Below, piece after piece: positions 7,832 through 17,882 of a stretch of DNA of 24,830 bases (the first letter of the stretch is position 1; every line of letters starts with the position of its first letter). The stretch lies in contig JAVLRN010000049.1 of NCBI GenBank assembly GCA_032821775.1, positions 1 to 24,830 on the forward strand. The letters run 5' to 3'. Under the pieces are notes generated by a model that saw only the letters and a program-made list of their open reading frames with translations, made no database searches and was not told the DNA's origin. The DNA comes from Sanguinoderma infundibulare. Taxonomy: Eukaryota; Basidiomycota; Agaricomycetes; Polyporales; Polyporaceae. A program made the translations under genes and the position numbers.

Positions 7832-8146
7832 CTAAAGCGCCCAGTCGGGGCTATCGAGACTATGCCGCCTCGGGACGCCGGCGCCATCTCCCTGACCTTC
7901 CTGCGGTGCGATGACCCAGTCAGGATGATCTGGTGTATGCATGCGCGGATGCATGCTTCCCGAAGACGTAGAGGATGTCGGCGATGGGGGGCCACCAGCT
8001 GAGCCGTCCGCTTCGACTGCAGAGAGAATGGCGGACGTGTACTGGCTTTGGCTAAGGAGCACGGCGGAGACGATGAGATCATTCTCCCAAGTACCCTCCG
8101 TCACTTCCGGAATATCTGCGAGCTGCGATAAAAGAGTGTTTCGCAG
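7832..8146 (-). pseudogene. Unrecognised minus-strand exon abutting the beta-mannosidase fragment
   Basis: Frame from about 8146 to a stop at 7832. It contains LRNTLLSQLADIPEVTEGTW, then ENDLIVSAVLLSQSQYTSAI, followed by a Ser/Pro/His-rich low-complexity tail. The first half has an amphipathic, coding-like composition. It begins where beta-mannosidase similarity ends and in a different frame, so two unrelated pieces meet near 8142. Further downstream (about 7793-7745) a gtgagcc...ctcag intron-like segment suggests more exons, which I could not resolve. Function unknown. Confidence 0.35.
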
Positions 8147-8570
8147 GCAGCCCAGTCCAGGCGTCCTCGAAATAGCCTACCACTCCCGCGGGGTGATCGA
8201 GCCAGACGTACACCCCCACGCCGCCCTTGGCGGAGAGCGTGAACGTGAGGCCGTCGCCAGACGTAACCTCGATCGCCGGGTCGACAAGCTTGGCCGACGC
8301 GAGGCTCGTCGGAGTGAACTGCAGTATACGACGCCTATCAAAAGCCTGCCTCGCAGACCGTTCCAGCGAACTCATGTATGACTCCTGCGTCGCCGTCTTC
8401 TTATCGACCTCCGCGGTGACGTTCAGCAACAGGAACACGTCCTCCGCGGCCGTCCCCACAGGAAGGATCACATCCAGCCCCGACGCCGCGTACACGACCG
8501 AGTTTTTCAGCGTCGGTACCTCGAACGACACCGCGCTCGTGTCGAGCGCATTCCCGCTCGAATCGTACCA
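8142..8570 (-). pseudogene. C-terminal fragment of a GH2 beta-mannosidase
   Basis: The minus-strand frame contains WYDSSGNALDTSAVSFEVPT, SGLDVILPVGTAAEDVFLLL, FTPTSLASAKLVDPAIEV and VYVWLDHPAGVVGYFED. This is the pattern of the Ig-like C-terminal region of fungal GH2 beta-mannosidases, which remove terminal beta-mannose. About 21 residues between ATQE and FTPTS look like a retained intron (a TATACTGCAG acceptor-like end, but no clean GT donor). The catalytic barrel and N-terminal domains, which would lie at higher coordinates, are absent. Upstream of 8570 the frame is Pro/Ser/Ala low complexity back to a TGA near 8693. The piece is inactive. Confidence 0.6.
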
Positions 8571-8693
8571 CGACGGATTCGAGCTCGGGTTCGAGTTCGA
8601 GGCGGGATGTGCGGCCGGACGCGAGGGACCGGCCGCAGATGCTGGAGGGATGTCAATCGGAGGTGGGAGTGGGAGTGGGCGAAGGTCGAGTCA

Positions 8694-9726
8694 TTCTTGA
8701 GAAGACAGATGTGCGAAAGCCACGGTGAACGAGAGAATGAGGGAGAAAGCGAAAGCAGTAGCTGTTTGAGGTACTGAGCGTGCAGTCGATTTGTACTATG
8801 GATGATTTACGATATCTAGAGCGCATACGCATGAGTCGATGGCCGAGTGCTATGATGGACGAATGTCTGTCCGAGAATAGAAAGTGACACCGGGCCGGGC
8901 GCTGAGGGCGTCTGTTGGTGCTGTAACCGTCAGCCTGTTCCTGGTTGTCCTCGCCGTCGACTCGGATCATCCTCACGGCACAACGCTTCCGCTGTGCGCT
9001 CTATGCACCCTTGGGGATGTGAGATCTGGCACGATCGCGACGCAGTCAATATATAAATTGACTTGAAAATCACCGGTGCTTCCTTGTGTAGGCGTCGTCG
9101 GCCCTTGTACAAATTTAGATTCACTGCGCTGTCATTCTAGAGGTAGATCGACTGTCTAGTATGCTTATGATCGGTTGTGACCGTTCATGTCGCGGAGCAG
9201 TTACGACGCGTACCACTTCCCTCGCAGTAAGGCGCGCCAGCTGCGTCGAACATCCCCCCATCCATAGACCGTATTTCTTATCTGCCTAGCGGAGACAATA
9301 TATACCTTGCGTGCCTGAGAGATCTGGCCAGCTACGGTTGCGCCGGGTTGCGCGCGCCCATGCGGGGCAACGCTGCGAGCGTCGTGGGTCGCGAGATCAG
9401 CGCGGGGCTCTGCGGGTTGATGTACTTACATACCCTCGAGCGAGCTCGAGACGTCCCTGCCCCATCTCCACCGTCACCTTCAACGCTTCCCTTCACCCAT
9501 GCAGCCCACGCAGTAGACCCTCTCCGCTCACCCCAGGTCGTTCACATCGGCCTCCCGAAATCGCTTCATAGCCCGTGGGAAGACGCACGGCTGTCCAATA
9601 GCATCCAGGCCGCATATATCGGACTGCTCGATCGAAGGTCACTCCAGGATTTTCAGAAGGATCGAGGCGCATTGCGGGACATCTGGAGGGCTGCCAGACA
9701 TATTGACACGGTGAGAGGAAATTTAG
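8694..9726. other. Intergenic region upstream of the GRAM/VASt gene
   Basis: About 1 kb without a recognisable gene. It contains TATA-like stretches (tcaatatataaattg at about 9048 and acaatatatacc at about 9295) and pyrimidine-rich sequence from about 9455 to 9570. Open frames here lack motifs and overlap one another. Confidence 0.5.
9299..9304 (+). promoter_or_regulatory. Candidate TATA box for the GRAM/VASt gene
   Basis: TATATA within acaatatatacc, about 420 bp before the ATG at 9727. The distance implies a long leader or an unspotted 5'-UTR intron. A TATA-less start in the CT-rich stretch near 9460-9560 is an alternative. Confidence 0.3.
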
Positions 9727-12700
9727 ATGGCCCCCGGGTTCCTGTCCAAGCTTGTCAAGCCCACGGGCAGCTCGCGACAGTCGAGCGCACACTCTTCCCC
9801 GCAATCTCCCACCTCCAGTCGCCATCCGTCCATCAGCATCAGCTCGACAGCTTCCTCCAAAAGCGTCGTTGACGATCTGCGGCGCAAGTTCAATGGGAAC
9901 AGCAACGCCGGCGCAGTCTCACCGCCGTCCCCGGGCGGGTATGAGAGCTCGGACTCTGGCCCAAACGTGAGGGTCGTCCCCCCTTCGCCCAGTGCGACAA
10001 GCGGCTCGAGCATTCCCCTACCAAACCCATCCCGATCCTCGTCCCCGGCGCAGTCGTCCGACGCGCGACAGCTCGCCCCTGAGGACAATTCAGAAGGCGC
10101 GCGTAGACGCATCCAATCGCTTCCCGCCGCTTCCAATTCCCTCCCGAGGACAAAACCGACCCCGATGCCGCTCCCCACTTCTCCCCATCTTTCCGACGAC
10201 GGCCTCCCCACCCCTACGCCAGCAACCACCACGTTCGTTAACATGCCCCCCGCTCCTTCCTCAAAGTCCCTCCACCCCTCCCGCTCGTCCGACAACGTCC
10301 GCGACAACTCGTCAGCCAAGCGCACCGGGAATGGCAGCCACCCCCGCGCGACGACCGTCGCAGACGACGGCCATCTGCAGCCCGCCAAGGAGCTCCGTCA
10401 CCAGCAGTCGAACAAGTCCATCCGTAGCAAGCTGAGTATCATGCTCCCATCGCGCGATAACGCCCCTTCCCAGATCTCGCAGCAGTCGTCGTCTGCGCGG
10501 CACGAACGCTCCAGCTCCGCCCCTCATCCGCCCTCTCCTCCCGTCCTCGTGGAGTCGCCCACGGGCATCGCTCTCTCCCAGGACATCCCCACCATATCCC
10601 TCCTACCCACCAGCTCCACCGCTCCCTCGTTCAGATCGACGCTGCAAGTCCCCGATAACTCAGACGCAGCCTCGATCAACTCCGTCGGCAGCTCGAAGAG
10701 CAAGCGGAAGCCTTGGCGCTCGGGCTCGAACGCAACCAATCCATCTACCCCTGGCGTTCCGCGTTCAGCCACGTTAGGCCCCACGACCCCTGCGTCTGCA
10801 TCTAAAACTCCCCCTCGCAAGGGCACGGCCGCGAGTGGCCTCGCGTCTGCCCTTGCAGCCTCCGGTCTTGCGATCGCGAACCCCGGCATGTCCCTTCCTC
10901 CCATAACGCCCTCGCCCGCTGAGACTTCGACCGCCGCTGCGCGCGGGCGTACATCGTACGAGGGCCCCACCATCGCACCACGTTCTTCGCGCTCGCGGCA
11001 AGCGTCCCTCAACCAGGCTGCAAGTGACTATTCGGACAGGGACTCGTTCCACTCGCAAGACTCGGACAGCGAAGGCTCGGACGAGAGCGACGAGCTCGAC
11101 CTTGACCCCGAGGACATCCCTGTGACCGGTTTTGCCGTGGCGAGCAACAAGCGGAACCAGGACTTCCACGAGCTGTTCCCCAGCGTGCCCGAGGGCGACT
11201 ACCTCATCGAAGGTGAGCATGCCAAGCGCGTTCTCCGTTCATCTTCCCACCACCCTGTCTTCCGTCGCTGTCCCTATATTTGTCTCCGTCCTGTACCACC
11301 CCCATCTCTGACACATGTTGGCGCACAGACTATGGGTGCGCGTTGCAGCGGGAGATCCTGATACAGGGACGGCTGTACATCTCGGAGAATCACGTGTGCT
11401 TCCACGCCAACATCTTCGGGTGGATAACGGACGTATGTGGCTGCGCACGCTCGCCGTTCCTCTGATGCTGACTGTGCCGCCTGGTTTCTCCGTTTGCGCC
11501 CCACGACGTTTTGTCTGTGCCTGCACCTGTGCGATCACGACGTGTCGGCGGACAGCTCTCGATCCCGATGTACGAGGTGATCTCGCTAGAGAAGCGCATG
11601 ACGGCGTTTGTGATCCCGAATGCAATCCAACTCTCGACGCGCACTGCCAAGTATACCTTTACCTCTTTCCTCTCTCGCGATACCACCTTCGACGTGCTCT
11701 TCAACGTGTGGCGTCTCGCCCGACCCGAAGATTCGTCGATGGGCTCGCAGCGCGTGAGCCCTCGCGGATCGCTGGATGATGCTGATGACGCGAGCGTCGC
11801 CGATGGCAGGCCCGTCAACGGGGTAGCCGCTGCGAAGACGGGTCCGGTAAAAGCCAAGGTGACCCAGTGCGACTGCGGGAGGTCGGGAGGACACTACCCG
11901 GAGACGGCGATGGACGCCGTCTTTCCCGGGACGCCGGAGAAGATCTACAACCTCATGTTCACGAGCGGGTTCATGAAGGACTTCATGCGAGAGAACCAGA
12001 AACTTCTCGGTGCGTAATTTGACTTGTCGTTTGTACCTGTTGCGAACCTCCCCTGTAGACATCCAGATCTCGGACTGGACGCCAACAGAGAACCCGAAGC
12101 TGCTCGCGCGCAACATGACGTACATCAAGCCGCTGAACGCGAGCATCGGGCCGAAGCAGACGCGGTGCGAGCTGCGGGACGAGACGATGAGCTGCGACTT
12201 TGACGACTTTGTGAGCATGCTCACGACGACGCGGACGCCCGAGGTGCCCTCCGGCGGCGTGTTCTCGGTCAAGACGCGAACGTGCATCACTTGGGCGAGC
12301 GCGGTGACGAGCAGGGTGCTCGTCACGACGCAGGTCGAGTGGACGGGGCGCAGCTTCATCAAGGGTGAGTCCTTGATGCGCGTCGCTTGTTACGTCTAAG
12401 CGTCCGATCCGAAACTGACGGCGTCGCACTGGCAGGGATCATCGAGAAATCGTGCCTTGATGGCCAGAAGAGCTACCATGTAGACCTCGAGAAGGCGACG
12501 CGCGAGTACATCCACGAGCACCACGCCGAGTTCGTGCCCGAAGGCGTCGACGTCGCCGCCGTGGAGGAGGTGGCCGTGATCGTGACCGAGGCACAAACGC
12601 CAGCGACGCCAAACACACGCGCGCAGTCCGAGGAGGAGGTCTGGAAGGAGCGCGAGCACGAGCGGAACCAACGAGGGCTACAGTGGGCGTACGACACGTT

Positions 12701-13118
12701 CGAGGGCGCGTTCAAGGTCGCGAAGCAGTCGACCGAGGGCGCGCTCGAGCTCGTCCGCGACGCGTGGGACCAGTCGTCGTCGACGACGATCCTCTACTTT
12801 GTGATCGTCTTCCTCGTCATCTCCAACGTCTGGACGCTCGCCATCGTCGGCTCGCGCGAGGAGGTCGGGAGGCGGAAGGAGATGCGCAAGATGGAGGAGC
12901 GCGAGAAGTGGGTGCAGGGCATCGTCACCGCGCTCTGGGACGAGATGCTCACGAAGCGCGGCGTCCTGAACCTCGGCGGCGGTTGTGGATGGGCGTGGGG
13001 TCGCGTACGTTCGGAAGGCGCGGGCGGGCATGTATTTGTGGTTATGGACGGGTATCTATGCAATTCAGACGCTGAGAACGACCGGGACGAGTGCTTGAGA
13101 CAGGGAATGTTTTTGTGA
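9727..13118 (+). CDS. GRAM/VASt-domain sterol-transfer membrane protein (Lam/Aster family)
   Basis: Five exons: 9727-11212, 11329-11432, 11556-12009, 12059-12364 and 12436-13118. All four introns are GT...AG and keep the frame, giving about 1010 residues. Residues 1-470 are Ser/Pro-rich and disordered, ending in an acidic patch (DSDSEGSDESDELDLDPED). A GRAM domain follows at about 475-590 (FHELFPSVPEGDYLIED, FHANIFGWITDLSIP, SLEKRMTAFVIPNAI). A VASt domain spans about 640-815 (AMDAVFPGTPEKIYNLMFTS, then QISDWTPTENPKLLARNMTY). One membrane helix is at about 901-922 (TTILYFVIVFLVISNVWTLA), followed by a charged coil. Known for the family: ER-anchored proteins at membrane contact sites that move sterol. 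The last 35 or so residues look unusual and the stop lies inside a minisatellite, so the C-terminus may be altered. A second copy starts at 24574. Confidence 0.88.
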
Positions 13119-13256
13119 GCAGTCTGGTAGGGGATGTTTTTGTGAACAATCCGGTAGGAAATGAACAATCCGGTAGGGGATGTTTTTGTGAACAGTCCAG
13201 TAGGGGATGGTTTTGTGAACCATCCGGACGGGTGAGCAAGTTTTGAACCATCCGGA
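13102..13256 (+). repeat. 27-bp minisatellite, about 5.7 units
   Basis: Units begin at 13102, 13129, 13156 (shortened to 19 bp), 13175, 13202 and 13229. The consensus begins AGGGGATGTTTTTGTGAAC and ends with an ATCCGGT-like tail. Unit 1 overlaps the last codons and the TGA (13116-13118) of the GRAM/VASt gene. The last unit is diverged (gagcaagttttgaaccatccgg). Confidence 0.85.
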
Positions 13257-13508
13257 CGGTGGGAGGACAGCGGGAGAGAGCCCGCGGCGAGTCCGCTCGA
13301 AACTACAGCTATCTATGTACAGACATATTCACTCGCAACGGCAGGACTCGACTCGGGAGGAGGGACAGGAGAGCGGGGACAATACCGCAGTAACAACGCT
13401 ACCTACGTACAGTCTCGTAATTTTGCTACAGCTCTACTACAGTGATACATGACATATAACCCAGCTCTCGGCACGCTCGTACACGAGAGAAGAGAGATAC
13501 GCGCTTAC
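13257..13508. other. Spacer after the minisatellite
   Basis: No gene seen. The expected last RidA exon would lie here on the minus strand, downstream of a good donor (gtaagcgcg), but no RidA-like peptide is found. Confidence 0.4.
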
Positions 13509-13775
13509 CGCGCCATCCATGTCCCATAAGAATGCAGGCGGTGTGTGGTTCCCGAAGAACTCGGCGTAAATCGCGTTCACGGGCTTGAAGTCGTCCATGT
13601 TGTGCAAGAACACCTGCGGACACCGCACACCCATTCAACATCAGTCCAGCCACCCAGAATACAAGCGGAAATATGAAGGCAGAGAAATGGACACACATTG
13701 GTCTTCACAACCTTTCCCAGCTCCCCCGGCCGGACACGGACGAGGTAAGAGAACGCCGGTCAGTTGGCCCGAGAC
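13509..13775 (-). pseudogene. RidA/YjgF family pseudogene with internal deletion
   Basis: RidA proteins hydrolyse reactive enamine/imine intermediates. Exon-like pieces on the minus strand: VSGQL (13775-13761, the conserved VSGQ strand), GELGKVVKTN (13726-13697) ending at a gtgtgt donor, and after an 83-bp intron VFLHNMDDFKPVNAIYAEFF followed by GNHTPPA (13613-13509) ending at gtaagc. The roughly 50 residues that normally separate VSGQ from KVVKT are missing. The conserved Arg after PPA is replaced by FLWDMDGA, where similarity stops. No start exon or final strand was found. The KVVKTN-VFLHNMDDF block is distinctive; the VSGQL piece is weaker. Confidence 0.6.
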
Positions 13776-13782
13776 GTCGAAC

Positions 13783-14760
13783 TTACTTGTCAGCCGGACA
13801 CAGCACGGAGCGGCCGTTACGAAGCTTGAACATCCAGGGGGATTCGAGATCCATGTTGGTGAGATTGGCAAGCGCGCCACGCTCACAAGTCGAGTCCCGC
13901 CTACGAACATCAAGATGAGAACGACTTGGAGGTAATATCATGCTCGGAGAGTACACACCGTGTAAATGAGAACGTCTATCCGGACGCCCGCCTCGAGACC
14001 GCCTTGTGGGATCACACTCGTCGTCCGGTTGCCGCATCTCCGTCCAAATGGTATCTGAATAAACACGCTCGCCCATTTTGACATCGACGTCTGGCAGCAT
14101 ACTGCCATGGTCGTAGACCGTCGACACCACGGCCGATAGAAAAGCATGGCAAGAACTCACCGACATCTTGTCCGCGATCTCGGGGTTGACGTACACGACG
14201 ATGTCGTCCTTGACCGGGCTATGCGGTATCCCACGTCCGTGTGAACGTGAGCTCAAGTCCGGAATGAACCATAATGTATGCTCACCTAGTACCAAGTCTG
14301 CGCGCGGTGATATCCAAGTTGTCGAAGGGGCTGAGGTCGGAATAATACGTCAAACGACCATTTGACGACGCCTCGGGCCAACAGCCCGCTCGTAGAGCGC
14401 TGACACACCAAACGGACGATCAACTCGGTCGCGGAGTGGGACCTCTTCCCTCCGCCGCCATTTCGACATATCCCTCGCCATCAGTGTCCATGTATCGACA
14501 GACAACCGCAGAAAGAACTCACCCTAAAGTTCGCGTTCGAAGGAAGCACCATCAAGCCCGTATATGTATGGGGCGCGGGCAACCGTGTCGGCGAAGATGA
14601 AGGTGTGAAATGCGGAGACCCTCTCCCCGTTCCCGAGAACGACGGGCGACATCCTGAGACGTCGCTGCAATGCAGGCAGAGTAGGTGGATGCAAAGGAGA
14701 GCACATCGGAGACATCGGTGAGGCAATTGCAGGCCAAACTACCATAAGGTGCGAACGTGA
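13783..14760 (-). pseudogene. Unrecognised minus-strand exon cluster
   Basis: Several exon-like segments with GT...AG borders. One at about 14745-14524 ends in a stretch readable as HTFIFADTVARAPYIYGLDG or, in another frame, TYTGLMVLPSNANF. One at about 14340-14288 contains IIPTSAPSTTWISPRADL. One at 14218-14161 encodes PVKDDIVVYVNPEIADKMS and ends at gtgagt. One at about 14055-13970 contains SVIPQGGLEAGVRIDVLIYT. One at about 13888-13783 contains LANLTNMDLESPWMFKLRNG. Joining them with the visible splice sites soon meets stops, so the gene is either broken or mis-modelled. I do not recognise any piece. Confidence 0.35.
14241..14342. repeat. Diverged direct repeat, copy 1
   Basis: About 100 bp aligning with 14751-14857 at roughly 80% by eye, with a shared core (gaacgtgag, tccggaatgaacc, tatgctcacc, gggctgaggtcggaat). 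It covers the end of an exon and the start of the next intron on the minus strand, so an exon plus intron edge was duplicated about 510 bp apart. Confidence 0.8.
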
Positions 14761-14857
14761 GCCTAAATCCGGAATGAACCGTTCGGAGGTATGCTCACCA
14801 AGTACCAGGTCCGTGCGCGGTAATCTTCAAGTGGTCGAGAGGGCTGAGGTCGGAATG
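14751..14857. repeat. Diverged direct repeat, copy 2
   Basis: Partner of 14241-14342. It overlaps base 14848, which corresponds to window base 1. In this copy the minus-strand frame has TGA where copy 1 has TGG (ACT TGA versus ACT TGG), so the paralogous exon is interrupted. Confidence 0.8.
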
Positions 14858-15131
14858 ATGTGCGGTCGGATGGCCTTCAAGTCATCCTGCGGTCAGAACA
14901 TTCAAAGGCAATCAGTGTCGCGTACACATCGAAGAAAACAAGTAAACAGGACTCACAGAGGCTCCGCCCGCGGTTCGCTCAGCGTCGATCCCGGACGCCT
15001 CACAGAGCTCTGCAGTTCCCGCGCGACCGGGGATCCATCAGCATGAGGATACAGAGAGTTGATGTGCTTACCGGACGTACGAGCGCATTGCACGTGCCAA
15101 GAGGTGACTCGGACGCGAACGTCGCAGACAT
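14827..15131 (-). CDS. Short three-exon gene head, unrecognised
   Basis: ATG at 15131 follows a pyrimidine-rich leader (ctctcttctctcccc... on the minus strand). Exon 1 is 15131-15072 (MSATFASESPLGTCNALVRP) before gtaagc. Exon 2 is 15007-14957 (LCEASGIDAERTAGGAS) before gtgagt, using the second of two adjacent AG acceptors. Exon 3 starts at 14886 (DDLKAIRPHIIPTSALSTT) and ends in TGA at 14829-14827. The spliced product is 56 residues. The diverged copy of exon 3 at about 14340 reads TTW at this place, so the stop probably truncates a formerly longer protein. No family recognised. Confidence 0.45.
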
Positions 15132-15326
15132 AACTTGTACGGAGGAGAGCGAGGTTTGGGGAGAGAAGAGAGGGGAAAGTTGCTGGGGACCAGCAAGAGG
15201 ACTTCGAAACGGCGACGCGGTACCGTGAGTAAAGGCTGATGTGTAATCGCTGTGAGTGAAATTAGATGCTTACCGCTATCACTGCGGTTAAACTCATTTG
15301 ATGGCGCGGTATCTCCGCGTCGTGAG

Positions 15327-15417
15327 GTGGTTTGAAATGCCCGATTGTCGTGAATCTGAAGATATCCGAACCGCGCGTGCCGAAACGGTTTCTTCCGCCT
15401 TAGAATGCGGATGAATT
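15327..15417. repeat. Second copy of the dispersed repeat at 480-570
   Basis: Identical to 480-570 in the second unit; see that entry. Confidence 0.55.
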
Positions 15418-16188
15418 CATCAAGCGGAAGCTCGTTCTATTCGAGCGGCTCTGCGGGAGCAGGCACCGCAGGTGCTTGTCTTGGAGACGGGGCAGCGTGC
15501 GGGGGAGGATTGCGCGTGGCCACCCGCACCGACGACGCGGCCGCACTCTCTGGGACAGGTGTCGTCCCAGGTTTCGCAGGCAGTGAGGGGTGCAAAGGGA
15601 CAGCAGCAGCCGGTGGTGGGTGAGCTTTTGAATGTGGCAGCGGGTCTTGCGATCCCGAGGTGGACAGTGGCGGCGTCGATGTGCTGTTCCGCATGGGGTT
15701 CGCTGTGGCGGACGCCGCCGCGGTGCTTGCGCCGTCCTTGGGTGCCGCGGCCTTCGCGCGAGCCGCTGCGATGCGTTCCGCCTGCTTCGCGAGCTGCTTC
15801 TTCCGCATGACGATCCGCGCATCTTCCTGCTTGATCTTTTTGACAAAGTCTTTGACGTCCCTGGGCCTGCGAAAATAAGGTCCGTGTTTGCAAATCGCGC
15901 AGAGAATGGATACGCACTGAAACGGGTGCTGCAAGTCCCACAAATCCGGGTACCCCATCTCCCAAATCGCCGTCAACGGCGCGCTCCCGTACCGGTACGG
16001 TCACGGCTCCTGATCCACCCTCATCCTTTCCCCCACGCCCTCAGTCGCTTCCTCCAACCCGACCTCCGTCTTCTCCTCATCAACCTCGACATGCCGTTCC
16101 TGTGTACGCATGAACAATAGGCGATGTCTAAGGATGGGAATATCAGGTACGTACGGCCGCCACCCATAAATCCAATTGATGTCGCAAA

Positions 16189-16281
16189 GTGGTTTGAAAT
16201 GGATACACGCGAGATTCCGAATCCTCGCGAATCTCGCGTGTATCCAGGCGGTTTCTTCTACGTTACACTGCGGATAAAATT
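16189..16281. repeat. Second copy of the hairpin-bearing repeat
   Basis: Identical to 1342-1434. Confidence 0.55.
16200..16246. repeat. Second copy of the 18-bp hairpin
   Basis: Identical to 1353-1399. Both arms and the loop are unchanged. Confidence 0.9.
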
Positions 16282-17092
16282 AGTCTGCGTGTCACCAAGC
16301 TTGTGTGCGCCGTGGAGAACGTCGATGCGGAAACTCGGGGTTTGAAGTTTCCAGTCACGGTCACCGCCAAGAAAACAGGGCTTGCGAGACCCGCTGGCAC
16401 CGCAGCTCTGCCCATCAACTGCAAGCGGCGCGTGAGGTCGGTAAAAACATCGAGTTCTAGCGGCAGCATCGAGTGCAGTGTGCCGATTCTTCTGGAGTGT
16501 ATACAGAGTGCTGCTGCGGCTGTGGGAAGGCCGACGACTCGCTTGGGACCAGGCTAATCGCGACGCAGCTGCTGGCCATGGATGAGTTCGAGACGATACT
16601 TTGGAAGAGCTTGCTCCGGTCCAGACCTTGGGCGTATCCCATGCTGGGCGTGGGGGTCTTTAGGAGGCTGGATGGACCCGAGGGAAAGCGTCCTAGCGTA
16701 GTCGTTGCAACGCCTACTTGCACAGTGTTGGAATGTTCAATTCCAGCTTGATCTCGTGCAAGGCTTGGTACGGCGAAGACTAAACCGGTCAGAAAATCGA
16801 GGGGTAATGTGAGCATAAGGAACTGTATAGCACAATTCAGCACAACCACGGCCAAAATGTTCGGAACAGGATGAAAAACGTACCACGTAAATGCGTTTCG
16901 CATGCAACGCGGAGATGAATCATGCCGAAGAGTTGGTTACGGCAATAATTGAAGCGAGTGCGTTGCGAGGAGATGGCGATGATGCAAGCTCGGGCTTGCG
17001 CTTGCTGAGATTTCCACTCTGGTGATGGACTTTCAGATTATTGGTGCGCGCAAGCACTGCCAACGATGATGCATGCAGACTAGACTCACCGC

Positions 17093-17539
17093 CTAGTGGT
17101 ACGGGCTGGATTTGGTCGTGCCCGTGCCTTCGTTCATAGCGGTGTGGTGCTTCTTGCCGATCCACATTTCAGGCTTGCAGTCGCGGAAGCGGTACTTGTG
17201 CGTCAGCATTGGCGAGGGCAGCTTGAATATGAGCTGCATCTCGGACAAGAGCTTGTCGTAGCTGGCCATTGTCCGAGTTGTCGCCGCCCTTGCTGCTCGC
17301 GGCGCTGCCATGTTTGTGTCATAATAGTCACAACCGTGGTCGTGGGAGCTGGCAGCCGCAGTTGGGGTGGAATGATCGCCGTCCCCAATTGAGTCAGACT
17401 TGTCGTAAAACGAGCCTGTAAGGGTCGCGGTGCGGCGAAGCTGTGGTCAAGAGTCAACCGGCGCTGTGAGAAACGTAGTCAGGGAAGGCATGGGCGGAGT
17501 GAGCCAGGGTCCATCAATCTCGATCTCCGCCCTCCATGG
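17093..17539 (-). pseudogene. Second copy of the unrecognised exon with in-frame TGA
   Basis: Identical to 2246-2692, with the TGA at 17449-17447. Confidence 0.5.
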
Positions 17540-17882
17540 TCTCGGTCGAACGGTGTGCACAGCTCGGTCTAGTTCTCCACCTGCTCTAGAATGACCTGCA
17601 CCGTCTCAAAGAATGCGCGACTGTTTGGTACAGTTTGCTTCAGCTCCTCCGTAGTGCGCGTAATTGTCTCTTGCACCCACTGCGCATCGTCCGGCTCAAG
17701 CGTAAAATCGATCTGAAGCAAGTGGTTCCGGTCAGTTGGTCAGATGGTTGACGAGTATGAGGAGCGGGAAGAGGAACTGCTGTCGGATATGCATGTCCGC
17801 GATCTCGAGATCGAGCAGCTCAGGGCCGGTGAGGTACTTTGCAAAGTAGTACTGGCTCTTTGAGGCGGTCTCCGTGACTCCA

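Larger units (their letters stand above)
1..9983. repeat. First copy of the 14,847-bp unit (partial: first 9,983 bp)
   Basis: This stretch recurs at 14848-24830 with a fixed offset of 14,847 bp. The first bases (ggtcggaatgatgtgcggtc) are found again at 14848, and every open frame compared has the same length and translation in both copies. Non-coding stretches read side by side (for example 381-553 and 2610-2885) also match with no indel. The copy begins at the window edge, so its true left boundary is not visible. The part of the unit seen only once is 9984-14847. Confidence 0.97.

Noticed and set aside
7930..7960. Palindromic tgcatgcgcggatgcatgc as a regulatory operator
   Set aside because: Imperfect and built of GCATGC words common by chance; it lies inside a low-complexity coding remnant.
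9723..11220. Long minus-strand open frames opposite the GRAM/VASt first exon
   Set aside because: Antisense shadows of a GC-rich Ser/Pro-coding exon; no start context, domains or splice sites.
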